Numbered from the stretch's first letter, positions 45,109 to 59,006 are shown. The stretch is 64,000 bases of DNA from Euptelea pleiosperma (GCA_035048495.1 CM068545.1:12545702-12609701); one strand, 5' to 3'. Program-made: numbers and translations. The notes: generated by a model from the letters alone, not told the origin.

Positions 45109-48100
45109 TTATGAAGCATTTTCTCTATTTCCCCCTCTTCTCCTTAGAGGGGCTTGGGACCCACCATTCAATCACCTGCTCAACTGATCCTAATCATTCA
45201 ATCTGGAATGATTAAGAGAAGGATCAGCCCCACATATACATGGCTAGCTCGTCTCAGGATTCCCTCTGTGACCCCACATATATGCATGGGGTGCGTCAAG
45301 CATAACTTGAGTTGTACCAAGATTAGTCCCGGTTAGGGGTGTCAAATGGTGTATTCAAATATATTATCCCAAATTTTCAGATATCAGATTAGGATTCCGA
45401 TATTGATATACCCACTTCAATAACATCCAAAATTGATAGGTTATTGATAGACGGGTGTTTGTTGCCATTCCTATCGACTATCCGATGAATGTGTTGTACA
45501 AGATGGATTGAGTTCTGAATTGTTCCTAATTAATTAAATACACCCAAAATTGATTTTCTTCCAAAATACATCGCTGAATTTGAAGGAAATAGTAATGAAA
45601 TGAAAGAGAAATTAATGCTATAAATAAGCCACATAAATACAGCTTTTTATTATCACATTTTCAGATGAAGAATGCTTTCGATTCTACATGAAAAACATTA
45701 GAATTAAGAACAACTTAGAGATAAAATTAAGTTTATCTCATTTTATTAGTACATATATTTTGATATTACGAAGATTGTATCGATCCCAACAACTCAGTTC
45801 AACGTCCCAGCAACACATATCCATTGACCCACAAAGATCTTGGTACAGTCGAGATTGGGGTTGATCCCATTGAAAAATTCATTAGTCATGTTGAACAATT
45901 GGGTGATTTTAAAGCATGTGTCGCCCTCCTGTACTCCGAAGACCGATTCACATTGTGGGGTGGACTGCACATTCCCGAAATCAACTGCGCATTACAAGAT
46001 CAAAGAATAACAGTGTCAGTAATACACGTGAAATATTTCTCAAATCAAACACTAACACAAGTCTTAAGTAGAATAACTAAATGTATAATGTGGAACAGTT
46101 AATCGCTGCAATGTGGTTATGCCTCAAAACACCACCATCTAGATCAATCTTGATGATAGCTAGTTATGAGTGTGGCCAACCACCTCTCACCAAATACCCA
46201 ACAGCTCCATTTGTGAGTATATGATTCGCAAAAGTAGTGACTGGTGAGATCCATCCCCAGCCACTGTGCGCATCAGGCATAGCAATATGATGGGGTGGTT
46301 AGGGTGCAACCTTTATTATTCCTATTAAATGAGTTCAATGATGAATCCAAGCTTACTTCCGAATAGTCTGCCCTCAACCATGGAAACAAGGAGGAGAGAG
46401 AGCACCAAAACCAAATAAAGAAACATGGCTGTGTTTCCGTTTGCCTTAGCCATGTTTTTCCTTTGATTTGCAAGTGATGTACCTACTCTAAATTTCTTAG
46501 ATATTTATAGTAAAAGTGTCCATGGAAGAGACCAACCATGTAAGCCAGAAAACCGTTATTATCTGTGTATCTAAAAGGCCGGTTAGATTTTTGTATTTTC
46601 TTAAGCTCTATGCCTAGACAAATTATTGGAATGTTTCTCGGTGGGTCGGTCAATTGCAGTATCAGGGCCGTCTCAATACTAGTAGAGGGCACATGCGATG
46701 CACGTGATGTTTAAATAAGCCTTATATAATTAAAAGATAATTTTACCCATATGTAGCCAACTAAATTATGTTAATGTTTACATTAACGTTCTGACCCATG
46801 TAAACTGCTCATGTGAGCAGGTTAGTATTTTTTGGAACAAAAGTCCCTCTACCCATTACATCGACTTCCGAGTCATTTAGTCCTTTACATGAGTGTGCAC
46901 TCTACCTAAATGGGTTGCAGGGGTGTCAGTGTGGATACCTGACTACCTCATATCCAAACACAATTATTTGGGTTTAAGTCCGTCTCTCCGACATGGTTAA
47001 TAAAATGATCTCAGGACACTGCTATAGAAAAATTTTATTCTCAATCTGGACCCGATACTTGATACCCATGGTCCCTGATTGACTTTTTTACTTTTAATAG
47101 TTGTAACTCCCCTGCATCATAACCACTGGTGCTTGTATACCTGATTGATTTGTCCAGGTCCAGGTCCTTTAAGTAATCAGGTTTAGTTTGGGGTGTGTAT
47201 TGGCACCAACCCAAATCCAACTCATTAACAACATGCTTACCACAAATTGAGATGGTTGTATTTGCTTAATTTGTGTTGTGGGTAGGAGTCCGTATAGCTC
47301 GTCCACCCAATTGAATTATATGCCATGGAAACTTGAAAGGGTTGTGTACGTACAATGTTAGAGGGACATCAGCAAAGCAAGTGTTGAACTAAATTTTTCA
47401 TGCTATAAATCAAATGGTTCATCTGTCGCAGATTATGCTATGAACTGCCTTGCAATCCTCATCTCTACTAAGAGCATCTCCATACTACAGCAGAACCTTT
47501 ACACATAAAACAGTAGGCTTTCAATGATGGACCTTGAGTCCACGATCTTCGAAACCTACACACGGCCCCAGTAACTCATTCCAATTAGATTTAGGTGGGC
47601 TACTTCTTGGATGAAGAATGCTCAGAAAATATCCATCTAAACAACATTTTTTTTTTGGCTAAGCCAGAATTAAAAACATTGAAAGCAATTCATTCATTCC
47701 GTGCTGAAAAGTGTCCAATTACTTTTCTTTTGGACTAGGCTGTCGTACTCGTCCAAATTCAAGGAGTTTACGTTTAGGCCCACTTTTAGTCCAATTTTGG
47801 GCTGCCTCTATTGGCTCATAGGGTTTAAGTTAAGCTAATTGGTTTAATGGCACTATAAACTAAATGGACCACGTTGAGGCCAATGAGCTCTTTTCTTATA
47901 ATCTGGAAGGATTGAATCTAAAACCCAATTAGTATGACCCAATTTATGTGGACAAAACCATCTGCATTCGATTACAGGAGTGTGAGTCTGTGACATCCAG
48001 CTTCTCATGTATGAATTTGGGAGAGTACCCTATGCATCCCCTGTATATGTGTCCACCGAGAGTAGACTCTGACCCTCGATGGCCTTCTTGATGCTTTAGA

Positions 48101-48550
48101 AACCAGTAGACAGTGCCTGCAAACTTGTGTCTCTTCCCACCCAAATTTTGGACTGTAATCCCAAATTGCATCATCAATCAAAATCTAGATTCAAATCTGA
48201 AGTCCAAGGGTATCTCCATATGGTTGACAATCTGAAGTCCAACGAGTTGCAGGCTGCCATCCCGTGAGCAACTGATCCAATCAACATTTTCTTCCATTGT
48301 ATTCTTAATTAGAGTGGAGATTAAAGACAATAACATGTGGACGACACATTCAGAAGTTTGAACCCAAGTCAATAAGGTTCTCTTGTATCTAGTACAGAGC
48401 TTTATCGTCAAAAGAAAGGAACATAATGAAGCAAAATTCCATCCATACCCCAATACTTGCTTAGCGATTATTACACCACGATCGTCAGCTCGCTTATCAG
48501 GGATCGAAAGAAAAAAAATCAGAAGCTTACATAGTATATATCATCATACG
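45109..48550. other. Intergenic, no clear gene
   Basis: No protein family is recognised, apart from the short secretory-leader-like frame at 46325-46453. 45335 starts a 'taggggtgtcaaatgg' phrase seen at ends of other short elements. The rest looks unique or is too diverged. Confidence 0.4.
46325..46453 (-). CDS. Possible remnant of a small secreted protein (42 aa)
   Basis: The frame from ATG 46453 reads MAKANGNTAMFLYLVLVLSL then LLVSMVEG, a good signal peptide (basic start, hydrophobic core of about 15 residues, small residues before a cleavage site), then stops after 14 more codons. A GTAAGC at about 46355 could be a splice donor continuing to another exon, but I could not identify an acceptor or family. 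It may be a true micro-gene, a first exon, or chance. I do not recognise the product. Confidence 0.25.
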   Translation of the reverse strand: MAKANGNTAMFLYLVLVLSLLLVSMVEGRLFGSKLGFIIELI

Positions 48551-50830
48551 TCAAGCGTATACTATTTTCGCATGCGGATAGACCAGCCCATAGTGATCAA
48601 GTTTTCGACTTCTCTCCAAATTCTTTCCTGCAGTGTTTTCCTGAAAGCTTATGATATACATCGTCTCTAATTCAATTGCAATCTTGAGCAAAAACTCAAC
48701 TAACTGCATTCCCCCATCAATTCCTTTAAAGTTTTCTATCTTGACTTCTTTCAAGTGACGCTGCAACAAATTGATTGGCCTGAATCCAGTACAGTTATGA
48801 TGTTCTTCGAAGTCCCATAGGTTCTTATATTGAAACTGTAAAATTCAAGTAAATGACAGAGAGAATTGTTAGAAAGATTTTTGTAAATGCAGAAGTTTAG
48901 AAGATTATTCAAGCATTTCTAATTAATACCCATATTTTTTTGTTAGAGAAAAAAATATGTAAAAGAGGACTGTAATACCTTTATGGTGTTATTAGTGAAC
49001 CCCAAATCTATAGACAGGGTCTCTAGAAGAGGAGAAATCCAAAATAAGCCAGCTAAAAGTCTTGCATAATTCATCGATGTTGAGCTTATTTTCACCTTCA
49101 AATTCTTGAGATCATACAGTGGAGGAAGCAAACATCCTTTCAATTCCTCGGGAAAAATCTTACTCTTTGAATCATATATCACAAGCAGAGACAGAACATT
49201 TGACAAAAAAGAAAGTTAGAATAAACATTAGCATGTGCATAGTATAGGAAAAATCAATGAACTTGCATTTATACTTGGGCATACCTCAGCGGAGTTGCCA
49301 ACGAATGTCAGTACTTTAGCATGATCAAAGCTCCCAAGAAGATTCCTAAATTCAATTAACCAATAAAGATCCTGGAGTTTGGGGTGTAGACAATAAAGCT
49401 CAGCATCGAGCAGACATGAAGTGTTCATCCTCGAGATTACCAATCCCTCTCCATTGTACTTGAAGGAAAGGAGATTTGGAGTATCAATATTGGCCTGGCC
49501 TCCTTCAGATCGAGGCAATGATCAACACCAAACTCTTAAGATGCTGACTACAGATCTTAAGATATTTGAAACCGTTACACATAACCAACTTCAAAGTATC
49601 CAGGAGGGGCCACTTAGAAATCAAGGCTTGAAACGACTTCTCGTTTATGTCGACACCCTTTAGTGATAGAGCTTTGAGAGTACTAAAACCTGTGCTCTTA
49701 AATTCAGAAGGTATTAAACGCCCACTGTATGAGAAGGATTGGAGATTCGGAGCTTCAACCTCAACCTTCTTTAGTTCATCGCAAAATGCACCTCCAAAAT
49801 CTTAAGCTGAACACTAAAAAACTGTAGATGAACAATGCACCGACAGTACTTCAGAGTCAGAACTTCAATGAGATGACAACTAGAAATAAGATTATTAATC
49901 ATCTGGTTTTCTACACGGACCTCTGAAAGAGATAGTCTTTTGAGATATGTAAACTTGGCAGATAATATCAATCGGTTACGACATGTCAATTCATAGATAT
50001 CATCAAACTCGAAGGCTACGAGATTTGGAGAATTAATAACAGCCTCCTCCAATCTGGTGCAATTTTACGAGATCAAATTCTTAAGATGTTGACTATAAAT
50101 ATTCAGACTTGTCAAAGTATTGCAGTCAAACAGAATCAAAGTTTGAACCTTAGAACTGATCTCAACCCCGATTTCAACCCTCTTTAGACCACAACAATCA
50201 TTCAAACTTAGAATCTCAAGGAGAGGGCAGGCATATATCAGATTTTGGATTGTGTGGTCTTCTATGTAAACACGTGAGAGAGAGATCAATTTTAACAACG
50301 GAAACTTATTGATGACATTGGAGGGGTTAAACAAACAGGATTTTAACCTCAAAGTAGTTATTGATCCAGTTGCAAAGTCATTCCAAGGCAAACCATAATA
50401 TCATTTATGTTCTTCAACACAAGGTTGAAGCAACCAATATGACGCAGTGTTTCTGAAATTGAGATCAAGCTCTTTTACTTTCCGCTCTGTAACAAATCCT
50501 ATCCACTGATTGATATGAGAATCCAACGACTCAACGTCAGAAAGGATGATTTGAAGCCGGAACTGCTGTATACAAATCAAGTCGTGTTGTTGCAGCGATT
50601 CATCTACATAATTAATAAATTTCTCTCTTAACATCTGCACTGACATTCGTTTCATATTCCTACGGAAGTAATTATCGTCAAAATCCAAAATCGGGAAAGA
50701 ACACCATAGACATCTCCACTCCTTGGACTGGATGCACGTTTTTGTTACATCTTTTGTAGATAAGCGAGAGGACTTGGTGAATAATGGGATCAGGCAAATC
50801 GCTGATCAGATCGATGCCATGGGTCTCCAT
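48551..50830 (-). pseudogene. F-box/LRR/FBD protein pseudogene
   Basis: Intact members are SCF substrate adaptors with an N-terminal F-box, LRRs and a C-terminal FBD. The minus-strand start at 50830 gives METHGIDLISDLPDPIIHQV. The F-box frame then shifts near 50765 and resumes as STKDVTKTCIQSKEWRCLW, DFDDNYFRRN and LDLNFRNTASYW. In-frame stops interrupt at 50401-50403 (TGA, before YYGLPWNDFATGSITTLRL) and at about 50065 (TAA, in NLIS-stop-NCTRLEEAVINSP). Further frame changes are near 49785 (before DELKKVEVEAPNL) and 49515 (before ANIDTPNLLSF). A putative intron follows GNSAE at about 49288. The next segment (PEELKGCLLPP, ARLLAGLFWISPLLETL) is followed by an intron from about 48980, and the last segment has the FBD-type LKEVKIENFKGIDGGMQLVE and ends at 48551. 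With two stops and at least three shifts, this is a decayed gene. Confidence 0.8.
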
Positions 50831-52037
50831 GGAAATAATTTTCTCTGTATTCAACGAGTCTTATCACACTTATTTCCTTCTTTCACACTTACACCTTTGT
50901 TATAGACTTATAGTTTCAACTTTCAAACTCCTAGACGAACTTGGAGGCCTAGTTTTAGCACCTTCCCTAACGAATAGCCTACTTCTATAGCAGTTACCAA
51001 ATCAGAAACACAATTTTTATGGGAGTAAATGTAAATATACGCAGAATTGCAAAAACAATTTATTATACCTAAAACATTCCAAAATTGCAAATCTCCTTTC
51101 CTTCTTGCTATCGGCCCATCCATCTGTGGACCAACATACCAAAAATCAATCCGATTGGTGACTTCTTGCTGTTGGATATAAGCATATATCGTAATGGGCT
51201 TGGAACCCATTCATGGGCCTCACAATCTTGACTAACCACTGTAATCAATCAAGGCTCTATGGATGATGAATAAATGCGCATGAAGATTGGTCCAAGCATT
51301 TACCCGTGAATATGACCCAATGACTCGTGGATTCATACCAGTTAAACAGTGGATCTTGAATGGGATATAACCCTGAAAGTGGTATAGATGAGATGGTTAC
51401 GAAAAAGAATGTGGCCGCATATCATATATAAGTGCGGTAACCAAACGAGTGCCTACCGTTAGAACGTACGGCATTGGGGTATGTAGGTCCACCAAGGAGT
51501 AGGCCAAACATCCATGGATCAGCAGGCCCGAAGAGTGCCACATGGCATTTGGTTGGTTGGTACAATCACAAATCCAACTAGAAATAATTATTCATGAAAA
51601 ACGCTCGAATCCAATGGCTGGTAATCACGAATTATGCTGACTTTAGGTTTGTAGATCCACCAAGGGGTGGGCAGAACATCTTAATTGGCCTGAAGAGTGC
51701 CACGTGGCATAAACCATATATGTTGACTTCTTGCTATTGGATATGAGCATATACCGTCATGGGCTTGGAACCAATTCATGGGCGTCAGAATCTTGACATG
51801 ACCAACCGCTGTAATCAATTAAGGCTCTATGGATCATGAAGATTGGTCCAACCGTTCTAGCATTAGACCCAATGACTCATCGATTCATACCAGTTAAACA
51901 GTGGATCACCTATTGAATGGGATATAACCCTGAAAATGGTTACAAAAAAGAATGTGGTGCGGTGCAGAAAAATGGTAAAGAAACGGGCAAACAGTTTAAA
52001 GCAGTCGCTTACTGGTGTTACTAGTGTGATTTGCATA
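50831..52037. other. Intergenic with family A copies
   Basis: Family A sequence occurs at about 51100-51190, 51480-51710 and again after. The block 'cttcttgctnttggatatnagcatatancgtnatgggcttgg' and the following ~190 bp occur twice (about 51163-51400 and 51725-51960), a diverged direct duplication. No gene is seen. Confidence 0.5.
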
Positions 52038-52045
52038 GTTGAAAC

Positions 52046-52472
52046 CAAGGTTTAAAGGAGGCCGTTTTAACAGTTAAACGGACTGGGGGCGTTACCGTTT
52101 AGACGGCCGTTAAAACGGATTGAAACTGTCAGGGGCAAAAATGGAAAAAAATGGGAAAAAAATGGATTTTAACGGTTTTAACGGAAAAAGTGGCGCTGAA
52201 ATTCAAATTTTGAAATTTGAAATTTAAAAAAAAAAAAAACAGAATTTTACGGATTTTAATGGAAATTAAACGGATTTTAATGGAATTAAACGGATTTAAC
52301 GGCAGTTTTTTTCACAAAAAGTTTTAAAATTAAACGGCCGTTTAAACGATTTTAACGGCCGTTAAAACAAAAAAATGGCCGTTTTTTTCAAAACCGATAA
52401 AATGTGTTTAAACGGTTTTAATGGAAACGGGCTTAGGGCGTTACCGTTTAAACGGCCGTTTTTAAAACCATG
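52046..52472. mobile_element. hAT-like MITE, copy 2
   Basis: The ends are CAAGGTTTAAAGGAGGCC and CCGTTTTTAAAACCATG. The perfect 8-bp TSD is GTTGAAAC (52038-52045 and 52473-52480). Content and palindromic words match 1573-1989, from which it differs by small indels. Confidence 0.88.
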
Positions 52473-52480
52473 GTTGAAAC

Positions 52481-53459
52481 CACAATTATTCATGATGTTG
52501 GCACCATCAAAAATCTTATACTCAGCGCATGCAACAGCGTGATTGTCATCCCCCCCATATGTGTTAATTTATTTTATCATATATATAGATGCTTAGGAAG
52601 TGTCCGAGTACATGTCCAAGAATTTCAAAATAAAAAAAGATATGAAAGTCTAAGGACCTTTTGTACATTCAAATAAACAGTGGAGTTATAAGGGTATTTT
52701 TGAAAAAAAAAAAAACAATGCGAAGAAATTTTTACTTTTTGGGTAAATTTTTTTAGGGTGGCGTTATTTGCACACATCTTTTTTGTAGTGACACCCACAA
52801 CTTACCCACACACACCAAAAGTTAAAGATTAAAAAAAAACGAACGAAGAAGAGGAACCCACCACCACCTTCCTCTTCTTCTTCACCACTGTTGGAGATAA
52901 AATCGGGATTGCCGTCTGATCACCCATCCTCCCACAACAACAATTTCAAGTTAAACAGTTAAACAAATGCAAAATAAAAAATAAACATAGAACACAGCAC
53001 TTATGTAGTTCATTGCCAGTTTCTTGCCAACGATCACATCCACGGAAGCCTATCTTCGTCTAACTTTTCCTTATCCAATCTTTCCTTAGACATTACAGAG
53101 CAGTCCATTTTCTATACATTTAGCTTCCACTCCTCTTTCTTTCTCCTCCCCCTTCTTTGTTTCTGTAATTAAATTCTTATTTTTATATGCTCCTCCTCTA
53201 CCACATGTCGACCCAAGAGGGTTTCTAGGTATTTGGGGAGTGATCTAGTACTTCTAATGTATCAGTCATGATACATACACAGTGACCATTTTTATGTATC
53301 TACAATAAGCCCCCTTTCAGAGGTGGAGCTCGTTTTAAAGTGATGGTCCACCTCCGAGAAAATAAGTTAATATTCAAAAAATTCTCAGATCTCCTTTGTC
53401 TTCACATGTGTTTTTGTATACCCTCGAATAATATTCTGAAAACCAATAATTAAATCATA
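52481..53459. other. Intergenic, no gene recognised
   Basis: AT-rich with homopolymer runs. The phrase around 53285-53350 (acaataagccccctttcaga) resembles LTR leader sequence, but I cannot delimit an element. Confidence 0.35.
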
Positions 53460-54030
53460 ATCGAAAATGATACTTACCATATATGAGAACGATAGCCAAT
53501 AATAATACTATAACCAATGCCTCAAAATAATACAAAAAACAATGCTATGTTTGAAAAGGATATCTGAGAATAATATTGCAAAAGCTCCATATCTGATAAT
53601 AATGTCATATTCGAAAGTGATAGTCGAGAATAATACGATGATAGCTCCATATCTGAAAATAATGCTCAATAGCTGAGAGCGATAGCCAAGAAGAATACTA
53701 TGATAGTCGATATATGAGAATAATAACATATCTTAGAAAGATAACTGAGAATAATATCGTCAATATCTAAGAATAATTCCATATCCGAGAGCGATAACCG
53801 AGAATAACACTAGCCGAGAACAATAATAAACATTCGTTTTGGATGGCCGAAATCAATCACGTTCATTTTTGGATGGCCGAAGCCGATCCCGCTCATTTTA
53901 GATAGCCGAAGCCTATCCCGTTCATTTTGGATGGTCGAAGGCGATCCCATTCATATTGGGATGGTCGAAGCCGATCCCGTTCACAACCCGGTTCATATTA
54001 GGATGGTCGAAGCCGATCACATTCATTTAC
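53460..54030. repeat. Two adjoining degenerate tandem arrays
   Basis: From about 53470 to 53820, diverged units carry 'catatctgagaataat..' and 'gatagc(c/t)'. From about 53833 to 54025, about seven units of 31-37 bp carry 'ggatggccgaagccgatcccgttcatttt'-type sequence, several containing GGGATGG...CGATCCC, a short inverted repeat like those in the LTR arrays at 12318 and 32704. Open frames across it are not genes. Confidence 0.7.
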
Positions 54031-56143
54031 ATACCTGTGTCTGCTGGCTGAGCCCAATCTTCAACAGAGCTCCATACATTCATTCATTCGTTAAACTTCC
54101 ATCACCCAGATATCGTGTTGAGATCTAAGTCATCATTTCTCTATCAATTCTCTTAACCTGCTTTTTCACATAAAATGCTAGAAACATAATACAAATTTAA
54201 TTTTCAATTAAAGTTTCATGGTCCCAAGGGAACTCAGACTCCACTATTCTTCTTTTCGTCACCCCTCCTCTAATAAACCCCAAAGTCGGAGGGTCGGGCT
54301 TGGCTCAACTCTGCCAAGCGCCCAAGTTTGATGGTCAGGCACATAATATTGAAAAAGTTGGCTAATTATTTGTTGTCTATCATACTTTAATGCAATTTGG
54401 GCAGTTCAAGATCTCAATGATCGGATCTGAAAGTCGAACCTATGATCAATTTCCATGTCAGCTCCAGACTTCTTGGTTCAATCATGTTCGTGCGGGTCGA
54501 TTCTATGGCCCACCAAGTGTGCCCTATATACGAACTCTACACAGCCCACAAAAAATGTCTACATACTGGCTGATCTCCTAAACTAATTTTCACATCATTT
54601 GAAATAATACACATCAATGCATACTACCATTATAAATACATATTTCACAGTCCAGCATTTACTGTAAAATAAATCATACCATCACAAAATTGACTTCGCC
54701 TATGGGCTAGTTCGAGGTCCATGCTCATGATCTTCTTAGATCCAAATTCTTCTTAGTTCCACAAATGCTTGATTTTAGAGGCATTGGAAGCATGTATTAG
54801 GTTCTAACCATCATCTTAACAATCTGATCATGATCATAATAAGAGTTATCAATCTATAAAGTACAACATAATAAGAAAGTGCTTTTTGTATTAGAAAAAA
54901 AATAGGGAGAGAACGATGCCTCTAAAATTATTAAAATAGTTAATATAGAGTTATTAAAAAAGGATGAAAAAAATTGTACAAAAATATAACTTAATTATAT
55001 CCTCAAATTACGAAAAAATATGAATAAATTATGCCTAAAAAAATCATATGAATGACCATAGGGATTTTTGGACCACCCCTAGGCGGACCTATATATCAAA
55101 AATCAACATGATTAGTGATTTTTAAGCCGTTGGATCTGAGTACTAAAATAATGCTAGAATCCCACGGTTGAAAATCAAAACACGAAAATATAAAATTCAA
55201 CCGTTAGAAGCCACCAATCAGGTTGATTTTGAGTCTTTACGTCCACTTATGAATGGTACAAACATCTGTCAATTGTCTTTAAGAGTATGCCGTGTGGATA
55301 TTTAGGTTAATTGTTAGAGTGTGCCCCGTCCCCGTTCTGTATTTAGGTGCAGATATTTAGGTTATTTCTTGTGTTTTTAGTTGGGTGTGGTGTACGTGAG
55401 TGAGGCAGAGAGAGAGAGAGAGAGAAATTAGGAGAGTTGAGAGATTTTAGGGGTAAAGAAAAAGGAATTGGAGAAGCGGTGTGATTTTTGAAGCGGCGAT
55501 CATGCACCCAATGATCGTGCACCACATATACCTGGGTTTGGGATTGGGTTTTATAAAATACTTTTAAAAAGTAAACATGGGTATATGTGGCAGGCGATCA
55601 TTGGCACATGATCGTCGCTTCATAAATCCTGCGGCTTCCAAAATTTTCTCAAGGAGTTGGATAGATAACATTTGTAGCTTAGATTTAATTTTATTTTTAT
55701 TTTTTCAAGAATAGTAACAGACTATAGGAAATGTTAGAGGTGACTTTTGATAGTGTTACTCACCGCTATCATATGGGCCCACTGACTGTATGGAGGCCCA
55801 ATGACTGCATGAAATTTAGCCCACACCTTCGTAGACATTCTTACCAAAAATCAGCTTGTTTGATGATTTTTAAACGTCGGTTTTAGTGCACAAAAATGAT
55901 TGAATCAAACAGCGAGAATCACACCTTAAAAAGAAGGGCCTTTTTGCTGTACCCCTTTTACTTTATTGATGCAATTTGCATCTCACCCAATGTTTTTGAA
56001 ATATTTGCGTCTCAACTAATGAGGATCGCACAATGGACCCCCGCGCTAGTGTATAAAATGAAGTATGAAATTCTTACAGTTGCGAGGAGAGCTTATGGAC
56101 AACAAATGAGGATTGCGGCGGCTTTTGCCACTTATATATATAC
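54031..56143. other. Intergenic with family A remnants
   Basis: Family A copies lie at about 55070-55290 (aaaaatcaacatgattag / accaatcaggttgatttt) and 55770-55920. A (GA)n run is at about 55409-55426. Around 55495-55620, 'gcgatcatgcaccc...atgatcgt' and 'gcgatcattggcacatgatcg' form an inverted pair. No gene is seen. Confidence 0.45.
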
Positions 56144-56967
56144 TAGTGGGTGCCCCGTGCCATCGGCACTCCTCGACAAAGAATTTGCCAAAATCAGGTG
56201 AGTGGCGGAGATCCACCCTCCATTTGGGGGAGGATTAGAGGAGGTATAAGTAGGGAGACAACCAATGTGTTTTGTTATATAGAATAGTAAATGGCCCATG
56301 CCCACGGCACTCTCCGACAAAAGCGTCTGCAAAAATTGGGTGTCTTTGGCACTCAAACGGTATAACAGACTGGGGTGTTACAGTTTTTTCCATTATAACG
56401 GATTGTAACGCATAGAGGGAGAAATGGAAAAATAACAGAAATAACAAAAAATAATGGTGTTGAAATTCAAATTTTGAATAAATTGAGGTCAAATGAGGCG
56501 GATCGAGTGGCTGAAATCTAACCGTCCACATTAGATCGATGGATTTGATCTCAACCACTCTTTATCTAACCGTCCACATTAGATGGATGGATAAGATAAG
56601 AGAATACAACTGAGTTGCCTTGTTATATGCGTGGGTGGCCCGTGCCCGCGGTACTTTCCGACAAAGTGTTTGACAAAATCGGGTGGGAGTTAATCTCAGC
56701 CATCGACATGAAGCATAGTGGATCTCAGCCACTCATTATTGAAGTCATATAAGATAAGAGGGGTATAAGACAACCACTGTCACTTGTTGTATAGATAGTG
56801 GGTGGCCCGTGCCCACGGCACTCTCCAACAAAGCGTTTGTCAAAATTGGGTGTGAATGGCTGAGATCCACCATCTATTTGGGGGATAAGATCTCAGCCCT
56901 TCTTTGTCTAAATAGATAAGAGGGGGTATAAGTGGGGAGACAACTTCCCTGTTTTGTTATATAGATA
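56144..56967. repeat. Cluster of family D repeats in head-to-tail order
   Basis: Units begin 'tagtgggtg.cccgtgcc' or a variant at 56144, 56285, about 56630 and 56796, and end 'tttgttatatag' at about 56283 and 56965 or 'cacttgttgtatag' at about 56793. The middle unit contains the 'aaccgtccacattagatcgatgg' block also found at 33700 and 58680. Confidence 0.72.
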
Positions 56968-57239
56968 TATGATCAGTGTTCACAAGAGAAGGATATATGA
57001 TCAGTGTTCACAATGTTCAAGTAGCATTTTTGTCTGAATGATTTATTGTGTGGGTCCATTAAGAGGGGGGCCCTAACATGCAAGGATCAGTGGGCCCTAA
57101 AATGTACCTTGTGACGTGTTTTTACTCGACCACAACCACATTACCGCAGAGAGCGACATTCAGCTAAAACTTTCCTTGTTTAATTAGGACGTGACCAGCT
57201 TCTTTTACTTTGATGATTGGTACTCTATAGCTGTAGGAT

Positions 57240-57310
57240 TTAGTATCCACAACAATGCTAGAATATAATGGCTAAAATCAACAATGCTAGAATATAATGG
57301 CTAAAATCAC
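57240..57310. repeat. Short perfect tandem duplication
   Basis: AACAATGCTAGAATATAATG followed by gctaaaatc is present twice back to back (from 57251 and about 57279). It is followed at about 57331-57358 by a C-rich run. Confidence 0.85.
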
Positions 57311-57541
57311 TTGCCGCCTTGCCTAGTTGCCCCCCCCCCCCGCCCCGCCCCGCCCCCCCTCGGAACAAAATCCTGGCTTCGCCACTAATCATTGCCCTAC
57401 ATTTAGGTATGAGAAATTTTAGTCGCACCCACAAAATGTGAGGACACCCGAAACCGTTGATTTTTCTACTTTTTTATTACTATAATTTCTTATATTTTTT
57501 TTACCCACCCTCTTCTTTCACGTCTCCTTTTGCTACAAGAG

Positions 57542-58010
<469 letters not shown>

Positions 58011-58404
58011 TGGTGGATATACACACAAAAAGGCATCCTGATTGGTCTGGTAGCATACACAGGTAAGGTGGGGGGTGCATTCAACAGGTCGGGTGCTCTC
58101 ACAAATTTTGAAATCAAAGGTGGGGTGCATTCAACAAGTCGGGTGCCCTCACATTTTTTTGGGTGCATGTGACTATTTTTTCCCTTAGGTATTCTATGCA
58201 GCTCTAGGTTTCCCACGTAGCACCCATATAAGCACATGCATACCAAAAGCATCTACAAGGTGCAATTGATATGACCCTGTTACGTTGATAACAGGATATC
58301 ACTGTAGTCCGCAATTAAAAAACCTTAATCAATATGTGTTTCCGATGGGTTGTTGAATGAAAAAGTCTTTCTGTACATGTTAAACCGTTCAAACGTAATA
58401 TACT

Positions 58405-58785
58405 AATAAATGGCCCGTGCCCACGGCACTCTCCAACAAAAGCGTTTGCAAAAATTGGGTGCCATTAGCACTCAAACGGTATAATAGACTGGGTGCATTT
58501 GTTACCATTTTTATTGTAAGAGCATAGGAGCAAAAATGAAAAAAAATAGGGATTTATGGAATTAACAAAAAATAATGTCGCTAAAATTCAAATTTGAATT
58601 TCAAATATTCAATCTAGTGCGCAGGGTCAAATGAGTGGGAGTGGCTGAATAAATGAGAGGGATTGAGTGGCTGAAATCTAACCGTCCACATTAGATGGAT
58701 GGATTTGATCTCAACCATTCTTTGTCTTATGATGCAGGATAAGATAAGAGAGAAGACATTTGCTATCTAGATGTGATAGATAATA
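58405..58785. repeat. Family D repeat upstream of the last gene
   Basis: It starts 'taataaatggcccgtgccc', carries 'aaccgtccacattagatgg' and ends near 'gataagataagagagaagac'. It lies about 240 bp upstream of the next gene's start codon, so it may overlap that gene's promoter. Confidence 0.6.
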
Positions 58786-58998
58786 GTAATTAAGATCAAC
58801 CAACCAGTTTCAGTTTTGGCGCATGAGGATCTCTTCAGTGGGTCCCAACGAATGGCGGTTCCCACCCTTTCACGTGCATGTCGTGTGTGCAACAAAGGAA
58901 GGTAGATGACGTTAGACCATCCTTTGAGTCTGCTGACTATGACCCTATATGTCCAATCTATCTTAGAAAAACCAGTCTTCGAGCCTGCAAAAGCTCAC

Positions 58999-59006
58999 TA
59001 GGGTTT
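58999..59006 (+). promoter_or_regulatory. Telo-box-like element in 5' leader
   Basis: TAGGGTTT (AAACCCTA on the other strand) lies 19 bp before the start codon at 59025. Telo-boxes near the transcription start are frequent in plant genes for ribosome and translation functions, which fits the basic, lysine-rich product. Confidence 0.45.

Noticed and set aside
45824..46102. 92-codon + strand frame starting MTHKDLGTVEIG
   Set aside because: It shows no recognisable domain, no signal peptide and no splice context. It is possibly chance in AT-rich DNA.
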